Source: Cephalotus follicularis
Taxonomy: Eukaryota; Streptophyta; Magnoliopsida; Oxalidales; Cephalotaceae
Length of the DNA: 64,000 nt
NCBI GenBank assembly: GCA_001972305.1
Contig: BDDD01000722.1
Span: 73,675-137,674, forward strand
Direction of reading: 5' to 3'
Shown here in pieces: positions 10,434 through 19,709 of this stretch. A program made the position numbers and the translations under genes. The first letter of the stretch is position 1. Every line of letters begins with the position of its first letter. The notes beneath the pieces are model-generated. The model was not told where the DNA came from. It ran no database searches and was given only the letters and a program-made list of their open reading frames with translations.

Positions 10434-11650
10434 TTAATCGACCATGGCATCATCCATGTCCCCCTCCAAATCATCAGTGATCACATCTTCTCTTGGGTTG
10501 CCAATATCATCTTGGCTTGAAGAAGAAGAAGTAACAAGGCCTTCGTCGCCAACCATCTCTTTTTGCGCAAAATGTTTTGCCAATCTCTTTTGCCTTCTTT
10601 TGATGGTTTGAACTTTGACCTTAATTTCTTTGACTTCTTGCTAAATTCCTTTTACCGTTTCCAAGAGTTCTTCCATTTGACTTCTCGGTAGGTTGACGTT
10701 TGGTGTTGGATCAACTTGAGGTTCATTTGTGGCTTCTCCTTGAGCTTCTTCTCCCATTTCTTCACATTCTTCTTCAATTATTCTATTTGAATCCTCTTCT
10801 CTCGGGATCCAAGTGCCTAGTCCCTTGTTCTTCTTAAACCCCATTCTTCATAGGGTCCCTTTACCTTACCTATCTGTAATTTGGAGAGAATGATCCAGCT
10901 CTCCACTTAGATCAATTTTAAAATACATAAGGATTTTTGTGATTATATTACTATACACCAGCCTAGCATTTTCTCTATAGTGAATTGCTAGCATATGTTT
11001 CATTATCAATTGTGGTACACAAATTTTTTGACCCGTTATTGCTTCCATATGGGTTACCTCATCAAACCACCGGCTTTAGGTAGTATATGTATAGCTACCG
11101 CACGGTGTAAAAACCTATAGTGTAAACTTAGATTTCTTGAATACATTCTTTGTACAACTTGTGCGTTTTCGCCAAAAAGCAATCGCACACATTCCTCCCT
11201 ATTGAAATCATCATTTACTGGCCAGCCTCTTTGGTTCCAAGCCCTAGTGCCATCATAAGGAATTTCTAAAATGGAGGCTAATAGGTCAAAACTTAAATCA
11301 AAATTCTTATTCTTTACTTTAAGTTCTAAATCCCCATCAAAATTGACAAGCATTTTCACATAAAATTTCTTTGTTAACTCAGGATAACTTGGCATATTTA
11401 TGGAGAATAAAGGTTCTAAGCCTTGGGCATTTAGCCATCCCACAATGGGGAAACCCTCTCTAATGCAAAAATCAAAATCTAGAGTCTTTCCTACTAATAT
11501 CTTTCGATCAAAATAAGCCTCGGGATACCTTGGCACTGGTGGATTCTCCTGTGATTGCTCAGCAGTTATTCTCTTCTTCTTGTGCCAACCCAGACTTTTC
11601 TTCTTTCTGCCAGACCCTTCTCTCGCTTCAGTGGTCATGTTTCTTGGCAT
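10434..11650 (-). pseudogene. Sirevirus A envelope-like ORF (putative plant transposon protein), broken
   Basis: Located after pol and before the 3' LTR on the same strand as pol, the position of the Sirevirus envelope-like ORF. Start MPRNMTTEAREGSGRKKK at 11650; stop at 10434-10436. The N-terminal 30 residues are very basic. A central region (YPEAYFDRKILVGKTLDF, then GFPIVGWLNAQGLEPLFSI) matches the second Sirevirus at 49258-50377. The C-terminal part is acidic with a possible coiled coil (PRSQMEELLETVKGI and following). A one-base frameshift lies near 11060 (GGF becomes GGL), with further stops near 10865, 10850 and 10641. I see no clear transmembrane or signal segment, so an envelope role is only positional. 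Function is unknown. Confidence 0.78.
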
Positions 11651-12166
11651 CTTTGGAGATTTTGAATAATTTAAAGTGGTTTAGAGGTGATTTGTGGTAG
11701 GAAATCGCAAGGAAATCGCCAGAGAAACTGTTTTGGGGTTTAGGGTTTTGATTTTGGAAGTTTAAAATGGCTGTTAGATAAGCTGTTCTATTTTATTTTA
11801 CGACTAAAGCATTGACGTTGTTGGTTAAAGTGTCGGCGCTTTGTTTATTTTCCCTAATTCGAACCTTAAACAGTAATGTAAAGCGTTGACACTTGAATTC
11901 TAGGAGTCGACGCTTTGTTTGAATTTTCTAATTCTAGCCCTAATTTGAGTTTTTAAGCGCTGAAGCTTTTAATTCAAGCATTGGCGCTTTGAATATTTTG
12001 TGAAATTCGAATTCTGAAGTCAGTATTAAGTGATGACGCTTACATTTTGGGCGTCGGTGCTTTGCTCTGTTTTTCAACCAATTTATTGATAGCGCGAATG
12101 CATGAATGCACATGATGTAGCAATCAATTTTTAATCATATCAAGCAAAAACATACAATCATATCAA
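11651..12166. other. Spacer between Sirevirus A pol and envelope-like ORF
   Basis: Non-coding. It contains several imperfect copies of GCGTCGACGCTTTG-like sequence (for example near 11808, 11906, 11960 and 12048), the motif also found in the LTRs. The homologous spacer of Sirevirus B (50378-50738) has the same kind of motifs. Confidence 0.6.
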
Positions 12167-15100
12167 TTATTCAATTTCACACAACCCTAATTCTAATCTA
12201 AATTTTGAGAAAGTTTGTTCGTCTAAAGGTTTTGTAAAAATGTCTGCGACTTGTTCTTGAGTCAGAACGAAAATAAGTTCTATATTACAGTTTTCTATGT
12301 GATCTTTTATGAAATGATATCTTATGTCAATATGTTTTGTTCAAGAGTGATGTACGGGATTTTTTCCTAAACATATTGTGCTAGTGTTATCATATCTAAT
12401 TGGCACTTTTTCAAAATTTAAGCCATAGTCCAGAAGTTGTTGTTTCATCCATATAATTTGTGCGCAACAACTTCCAGCAGCAATATACTCAGCCTCGGTA
12501 ATGGAAAGTGCTACCGAGTTTTGCTTCTTACTAAACCAAGAGATGAGCATATTACCTAAGAATTGGCATGTGCCACTAGTGTTTTTTTTATCGACTTTAT
12601 AACCTCCGAAGTCGGCATCGGAGTATGTGTGTAAGTCGAAAGAAGAGTTTCTAGGGTACCATAGACCTAAAAATGGTGTGTAGGCTAGGTATTTAAATAT
12701 TATTTTTATAGCGTGTAAGTGTGATTCTCTAGGGGAAGCCTGAAATCTAGCACACAAGCATACACTGAACAAAATATCCGGCCTACTAGACGTTAAGTAA
12801 AGTAAAGATCCTATCATGCTTCTATATAGTTTTTGGTCAATAGGTTTACCTTGTTCGTCTTTATCTAGCTTCGTAGATGTGCTCATAGGAGTCTTACTCT
12901 TTTTGGCGCTGTCCAATCCAAACCTTTTGAGTAGATCTTTGACGTACTTGGATTGGTTTATAAAAATTCTTTCCTTCATTTGCTTGACTTGGAGACCGAG
13001 GAAGTAGTTGAGCTCTCCCATCATGCTCATTTCAAATTTATCCTGTATGATCTTAGCAAAGTTCTTGCACATATTTTCGTTAGTGGATCCAAATATGATA
13101 TCATCAACATAGATTTGAACGATTAGAATTTCTTTATTAAAGGTTTTTGTAAAGAGAGTAATATCTATAGTGCCTCTTTTAAAATCATTTTCAAGTAAAT
13201 ATCTACTTAGCTTTTCATACCAAGCTCTTGGAGCTTGTTTCAAACCATATAAGGCTTTAGAGAGTTTAAAGACATGGTTGGGCAAATGAGGGTTTTCAAA
13301 CCTGGGAGGTTGTTCCACATAAACTTCCTCCTTTATTACGCCATTTAAAAACATACTTTTAATGTCCATTTGATATAGGGTGAAATCCTTAAAGGAGGCA
13401 TACGCAAGTAACATGCGTATTGATTCTAATCTAGCTACAGGAGCATACTATTCATCGAAGTCAATTCCCTATTCTTGGGAATATCCCTTGGCAACTAGCC
13501 TATCTTTGTTTCTAATTACTATTCCTTGATCGCCTACTCTATTTTGAAACACCCATTTGGTATCTATTATGTTTTGGTCATTTGGCCTAGGTACTAGGTT
13601 CCATACTTTGCTACGTTCAAATTGATTTAATTCTTCTTGCATAGCATTTATCCAGTTTTCGTCCTTTTCAGTCTCTTCTATGTTTCTTGGTTCTATTTGT
13701 GATAAGAAAGCAATATAGTTATGATTTAGGCTAGATCTAGTAGTTACTCCTACTCTAGGGTCACCTAAGATTGCTTCGTGAGGGTGACCTCTTACTACTT
13801 TCAAGGTGTTATTATGTAAGGCTTCTTGATAGTTTTGAGGTGAATCTTCATTTGTAGATTCCTCTTTCTTACTATCATCTAGATTTAGTTTATCGATTTT
13901 CTTTTCCATAAAAGCTAAGGTGTCAACATTTATAATTTCCTTTGGACATTTTGGGTTAGTTTCATCAAAGACTACATGCATAGACTCTTCAACAAGTAAT
14001 GTTCTTTTATTAAAGTACCTATAAGCTCTATTAGAGATTGAGTATCCAAGAAAAATACCTTCGTCGACTTTGGAGTTGAACTTACCGATGTGGTCCTTCC
14101 CATTGTTGTGGATGAAGCATTTACATCTGAATGCATGGAAGTAACTAATGTTAGGCTTCCTCCCCCTCCATAATTCATATGGAGTCTTTTTGAGAATCGG
14201 CCTTATTGATGTTCGATTTAGGATATAACATGACGTATTTACAGCTTCTGCCCAAAAATATTTTGGCAAATTGTTTTCATTTAAAATTGTTCTATACATT
14301 TCTTGTAGAGTCCTATTTTTCCTTTCAAAAACCCCATTTTATTGAGGTGTTGTAGGAGTGGAGAACTCATGTGTAAATCCGTTTTCATTACAAAAGTTAT
14401 CAAATAAGTGATTTTCAAATTCTTTTCCATGATCACTTCTAATTTTAAGAATAAAGGTGTCCTTTTCTTTTTGAACGATTTTGCAAAAGGTTGAAAACTC
14501 TTTAAAAGCTTCGCTTTTGTGGGCGAGAAAAATAGTCCATGTATATCTAGAGTAATCATCGACTATGACCATGACATAGGATTTACCACCTAGACTTCTA
14601 ATATCTATTGGACCAAATAGATCTATATGTAAGAGTTGTAATGGTCTAGATGTAGAGACTATGTCTTTATTTTTAAATGATGCCCTAGTTTGTTTACCTT
14701 GTTGACATGCATCACAGATTTTATCCTTGTCAAAGTTAAGTTTGGGAAGACCCTTAACTAATTCATGTTTCAGAAGTTTTATAATATTTGTCATTCCTAC
14801 ATGACCTAATCTTCTATGCCATAGCCAGCTATCCTCTTTTATGGAAACTAAGCATTTAACATTTTGTAGGTCATTTAAATATACGATATAAACGTTTCCT
14901 TGTCTATGTCCTTTGAACCTAGTTTCATGATTATTAATATGTATCACTCTACATATATCTTTTTCGAAAGTGACTTTACAATCTTTGTCACATAATTGAC
15001 TTATGCTCAATAGATTATGTTTTAGCCCATTTACATATAATACATTGTGAATAAGAGTTCGATTGTTACCTATGGAGCCGAAACCCATAATTTTGCCTTT

Positions 15101-15252
15101 AGCATTATCTCCAAATGTAACAACTCCTCATTCCTTTGATTTGTAGTTGACAAAAAGACTTTTGTCACCCGTCATATACTTGGAGCACCCACTATCCAAG
15201 TACCATTGCGTTTTCTTGGATAGTGCCTTCAAGCACATCTACAAAAATCAAT
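12167..15252 (-). pseudogene. Sirevirus A pol (protease, integrase, reverse transcriptase, RNase H), broken
   Basis: Copia-order polyprotein. Protease: WYLDSGCSKYMTGD near 15205-15165, in a frame shifted relative to gag. GAG-pre-integrase: WLWHRRLGHVG near 14825. Integrase zinc Cys pair CDACQQGKQ near 14705, catalytic core LLHIDLFGPI near 14615 and RSDHGKEFENH near 14440-14410. Reverse transcriptase: FKDFTLYQMDIKSMFLNG near 13390 and YVDDIIFGSTNE near 13110. RNase H: TYSDADFGGY near 12625, ITEAEYIAA near 12500, RYDNTSTICLGKNPVHHS near 12365. The final residues are GLCEIE with stop at 12167. Nonsense codons sit at about 15121, 14339, 13487, 13448 and 12341. Domain identity is firm; the copy is inactive. 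Confidence 0.9.
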
Positions 15253-17217
15253 TTATGTTTTTGTTTGAGGTACCCAACTGGTTTTGGGTCCCTTGGGGTT
15301 AGTCACGATGGTTCCTTTAGGAACCCAATTTTTCTTGACTCTAAGAAAATTTGTATCATGCATGATATTTACTTTATAAAAGCATTCGGTAGAAATGTAT
15401 CTTGGTTTACCACAATTATTGCATGAGACATTTATTTTTCTTTTATTTACGTTATTTCTATTATGCATGGCATTTTTCTTATAAAAGCATACAGATGATT
15501 TATGTCCAATTTTTCCACAATGAGTATAAGAATTGTTTACAATTTTCTTGTTCATGGCATTTTTCTTATGATAGCAAGCAGAAGATACATGTCCATATTT
15601 ACCACAATAGTTACAAGAGTTAGTATCATTTCTTTTAAACATGGCATTTCTTTTATGATAACAAGAAGAAACTACATGTCCTATCTTACCACAATATTCA
15701 CAAGTGGCTCTCGCAACTTTTTTCTTAAGAGGGATCTTTTCTATTTTATTCTTTTTCATTATTTCTTTCCTTTCAAAAAATTTTTGATAGTGTTTTACAT
15801 TGTTCATCTCTTCGTATCCTAGTCCTGCTTTGTCAAATACACACATTTGCATTCCTAAGAGGTTTTGTAGCCTTTCACTACTACTAAAGAATTTTGAAAA
15901 GGTTTTCTTTAAGGCATCTACTTCAATCTTAAGATTTTTATTTTTTTCTTCTAAGTGAGCAACTTCATTTTCAAAAAAGTCTATTTCTACATCCTTAGAG
16001 TTGATTTCCTTAGTTAAGTTAATCGCTTTTAGTTCATCATTTTCATTTGTCAAAAGTTTATTCTTTTTCTTCAAAGAGGCAATCACAGAATTATATTTTT
16101 CACACATAATAATGAGTTCATCGTAGGTTACCTCTTCACTTTCCTCCTCCTCTTCTTCCTTGAATGCCATCAATGCAAATTGAGCTACTTGTTCCCGAGT
16201 GTCCTCATCCGAGCTTGACTCATCACTATAATCCCAAGTAGCAACCATTGCTTTCTTTTTCTTTATGAATTCTTTCTTTTTGAGATGAGGGCAGTCGCTC
16301 TTGTAGTGCCCTGGTTTATTGCACTCAAAGCAGATGGCTTATTCCTTTTTGCTTGATTCTCCCTTTTGGTGGAATTTCTTGTTTGATTTTCCTCCGAACT
16401 TCTTTTTGTTGGCCAAAAATCTCTTGAACTTCCTTGTGAAGAGAGCAAGATCTTCATCATCATCATCATCATCATCTTCATCGTCGTCGGAATCTTCATT
16501 TTCGAAAGATTTTAGGGCTACCACCTTTTTCTTTTTTCTTTCTTTTTCTTCGTCATCTTCTCTCTTTTGCGTTGTCAGTTCGTGCGTCATGAGAGACCCT
16601 AGAAGGTCCTCCAAGGGAAGAAGGTTGAGATTTTTGGCTTCTTCAATAGTCGTTACCTTTGGCATCCATGATCTAGGCAGACACCTGAGAATCTTTCTTA
16701 CCAATTCACTATTAGAGTATGTTTTATCAAGAGATTGTAATGCATTGATAATATTAGTAAATCTAGTGAACATTTATTTAATGTCCTCATCTTCTTTCAT
16801 TGAGAAAAATTCATAGTCATGAACAAACATGCTAATCTTAGCATCTTTTACTTGGTTCATACCTTCATAGGTGACTTCGAGTTGATCCCACATTTCCTTA
16901 GCGGAATTGCAAGATGAGACTCTATTAAATTCACTAGAGTTTATGGCACAAATAATTATATGCTTAGCCTTTGCATTCATTTGTATTCTTCTCCTATCAT
17001 CAACATTATAGGTATTTCTAGGTTTAGGAAGAACATCCCCATTTTCACTCCTAATAGTAGGGAGATTTGGACCGTCAACAATGAGGTCCCACAAGTTATA
17101 ATCTAGAGATTGAATAAATATTGTCATTTTTGCCTTCGAATGGCTATAATTGTTTCCATCAAAAAATGGGGGTTTTGATACGTTTTGACTCTCTGCGTTG
17201 TTCATATTCATTGTCAT
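15253..17217 (-). pseudogene. Sirevirus A gag with repeated zinc knuckles, broken
   Basis: Start at 17217 (MTMNMNNAESQNVSKPPF), a UBN2/copia-type gag. Two in-frame stops break it: TAA at 16774-16776, and TAA at 16339-16341 just before a first CCHC knuckle (CFECNKPGHYKSDC) near 16335-16290. An acidic Asp run and coiled-coil-like region follow. Four more knuckle-like units come next at about 15702, 15615, 15528 and 15425: CEYCGKIGHVVSSC, CNYCGKYGHVSSAC, YTHCGKIGHKSSVC and CNNCGKPRYISTEC. The last two have lost a zinc ligand (C to Y, H to Y). The unit spacing is about 29 residues. Most copia gags have one or two knuckles, so this is an expansion. A frameshift near 15250 leads into protease. Confidence 0.88.
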
Positions 17218-17265
17218 TGTAGATCGTTAAAAGCTCTAACACTTAAGAATTCTAAGCTAACCACT

Positions 17266-17276
17266 CTCTGATACCA
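17266..17276 (-). other. Primer-binding site of Sirevirus A
   Basis: On the minus strand TGGTATCAGAG lies two bases after the LTR end, complementary to the 3' end of initiator methionine tRNA, as usual for Ty1/copia elements. Confidence 0.9.
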
Positions 17277-17278
17277 AT

Positions 17279-19367
17279 TGATTATACTACAATGGGGACT
17301 GAATTGTAGTATTTAATAATTTTACTGTCTTTTTCGATTTTAATCAAGTTAAACAATGAATACAAATTATATATGAAATTAAAAATAAATAAATAAATAA
17401 ATTGCAGAAAGAAAAGGGTAGAGAGATGCAAACACAGTTTATAGTGATTCGGTAAAGATCGTGCCTACGTCCACTGGCCTCCTTGAGTTTCCACTAGTGT
17501 TCCACCCGAACACAATCTCCGAATATCTTTACAGGGCTTATTTGGTGCACCTTTACAATTTTTTGTGATTGACCTCAATCACAAGGGTTCACTCCCCTTT
17601 CTTCACTTTAGGGTTCACAAAAATAGTTTGAAGGTGCTTTGAGTAAGCTCTCAAAAGTTTGATTTAGCTATTTTGATTACAATATAATCACTCCTCTCAC
17701 TACAAAAAAACAGGGCTTTTGAAACGTCCCCTTTTGAAACGGAACATGCGGCCGTTTCAAAAGGATATGCTATTGAAACGGCCGCTTGTTCCGTTTCAAA
17801 AAGCCAGCCTTTTGAAACGGATTTACTTAACCGTTTCAAAAGGTCATGCCTTTTGAAACGGTTATGCTGTGTCCGTTTCAAAAGGCCCAATCCTTTTGAA
17901 ACGGTGTAGATTCACCGTTTCAAAAGGACAACCTCTCTTTTTCTTCATTTTACTTACACAGCCACTCTCATCTTCTCTCTTTCTCTAACACACAGTCGCT
18001 CTCATCTTTTCTCTTTCTCTAACACACAGCCCCTCACCCAGACCACCGACGGTTTTGCCTGCAAAATAGGCAAAAAGCACCCTTTTGAAACGGAATATCC
18101 GTTTCAAAAGGTATATTTTTTTTTAAAAAAACACCCTTTTGAAACGGATAGTCCGTTTCAAAAGGTGGGCCTTTTGAAACGGAAAATGTATCCGTTTCAA
18201 AAAGGTCACCTTTTGAAACGGAAAACCCCATCCGTTTCAAAAGGCCACCTTTTGAAACGGATGAATTCTTCCGTTTCAAAAGGTCACCTTTTGAAACGGA
18301 TATTCCGTTTCAAAAGGCTATTGATACGCCACTTTTTTGAAATTCAATTTTCCCGTTTCAAAACCGTTTCAATTGACCTTTTGAAACGGAAAATTTGACC
18401 TTTTGAAACGGAATCCATCCGTTTCAAAAGGCCTGTTTTTTTGTAGTGTCTTAATGAAAATCGATCTTGATAATTTTGGAGGCTTTGAACTTTTCTTCTT
18501 TGCTTGAATGATTCTTGAATAATTGCTTCCATGAAAATTTTCTTTTTCTTCTTCAAAGTTCTTATTTTTTTTGTTGTAGCTGATTTTGATTTAATAGTGT
18601 TGATGTTTGAAACCTTGGGAGTTGTTACAATTTTACATGGAAAATGTTCTATCAGTCTTGGAAGTTGTTCTGTCAGCCTTAGAAGTTGTTTCATCAGTCT
18701 TGAAAATTGTTTTGTCTTCAAACGATGCATTGAAAACTGCTGCATTAATTTCTTCCCGCGCGTAAAGCATCGACGCTGTTCCTCAAAGCGTCGCCGCTTA
18801 TGTGTCCGTTGGATATTTGATTTTGAGAGATCTTGTTAAAGCGTTCAAGGACTTGCTCTTTATGTCGACGGAGTGTCACAAAGCGTTGACGGTTTATTCT
18901 AAGCGTCGCCGCTTTGTGTCTTTCTAATTGCTTCAAACAACACTGGTCCTGACCGCTGATATGGAATCTTCAAATGTTGATGCCTTTGATCAAAGCGCTG
19001 ATACTTTATTCTGAGCGTCGCCACTTTGTGCATTTCTAATTGCTTCAAATAACACTGATCCTAACCGCGGATATAGTGTGCTTAACTGTTGATGCCTTGG
19101 CTTAAAAGCGCTGACGCTTTATTCTGAGCGTCGACGGTTTGAGCAATTTCTTCTTTGCTCAACATGCTTCAACCGCTGACGCTTTCTAATTGGCGTCGAA
19201 GGTTTCTCAAAGCGCTGATGGTTTAATTGAGACCGTCGACGCTTCGACCTGTAACTTTGATTTTCTGTTTTGACTTTGCAATATTTATCTTATCTTGCAA
19301 AAAAAAAAACATTGTTAAATACAAATATTTTATCACCAAAACATGGATTGAGACATAAATGTCAACA
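17279..19367 (-). repeat. 5' LTR of Sirevirus A, with a CACTA insertion
   Basis: Plus-strand ends are TGATTATAC and AAATGTCAACA, as in the partner 8729-9999. Removing the inserted element and its target duplication (754 bases) leaves about 1335 bases, close to the partner length of 1271. GCGTCGACG-type motifs recur at 18765-19240. Confidence 0.9.
17698..18448. mobile_element. Non-autonomous CACTA element (751 bp) packed with inverted repeats
   Basis: The ends are CACTACAAAAAAACAGG and the matching CCTGTTTTTTTGTAGTG, with target duplication TCT at 17695-17697 and 18449-18451. The empty site is seen in the partner LTR near 9110. The interior has two arrays (17716-17930 and 18078-18432) of CCTTTTGAAACGG and its complement CCGTTTCAAAAGG in alternating orientation, more than 25 motifs by eye, able to pair as short hairpins. 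Between them is a pyrimidine-rich stretch with a roughly 36-base tandem duplication (about 17958-18026). There is no transposase; open frames across the arrays are repeat translations. Subterminal motif arrays bind the accessory TNPA protein in En/Spm, which suggests the role here. Confidence 0.92.
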
Positions 19368-19709
19368 ATCTCCCCATTTTTGATGATGACAAAATTTGCC
19401 ACATTTAAAAAAAAAAAACAATAAACATCATATAACCATAGTGCTTAAGTATTAACACATATAATACTCCCCCTTAATTCTATATCTCCCCCTTAGTGTA
19501 ACATCTCCCCCTTTTTGTTATCAATTCAAAAAGGTTTAGTCATAAGCTTTTCTTATGAATCTCCCATTGTTATCAATTCAACAAATGTTCAAAATTATAA
19601 ACAACATTCATCTTGCAAGTCATATCACCATTCAACAGTTAAAACATTCGTTCATAGCATCAACTTCATTTAATTCAAAATAACATACATATCATCCAAA
19701 TTAAGTGAT
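19368..19709 (-). repeat. Remnant of a second, tandem Sirevirus copy (3' untranslated region)
   Basis: Directly right of the 5' LTR the sequence continues with the same 3' untranslated region found at 10000-10340, including the polypurine tracts, and stops at 19709 with AAGTGATT. It therefore lies upstream of the 5' LTR of Sirevirus A, as expected if two copies shared this LTR. Then the reading switches abruptly to Tat pol. Confidence 0.82.

Larger units (their letters stand above)
8729..19367 (-). mobile_element. Sirevirus A (Ty1/copia), nearly full length, minus strand
   Basis: Order on the minus strand: 5' LTR 19367-17279, primer-binding site 17276-17266, gag, protease, integrase, reverse transcriptase/RNase H (copia order, integrase before reverse transcriptase), envelope-like ORF, a 3' region with several polypurine tracts, and 3' LTR 9999-8729. 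The copia domain order plus the extra ORF after pol and the multiple polypurine tracts are Sirevirus features. The left flank GTGCA (8724-8728) is Tat element 2 pol. The matching duplication is not found on the right, where a further Sirevirus remnant (19368-19709) and then unrelated pol follow, so the right junction has been rearranged. Confidence 0.88.

Noticed and set aside
16319..16816. Plus-strand open frame with a long serine run.
   Set aside because: It is the reverse strand of the Asp-rich part of Sirevirus gag (GAT/GAC repeats) and has no homology of its own.
17651..18400. Open frames with repeated LLKR/FETE residues on both strands.
   Set aside because: They are translations of the alternating inverted repeats in the small CACTA element.
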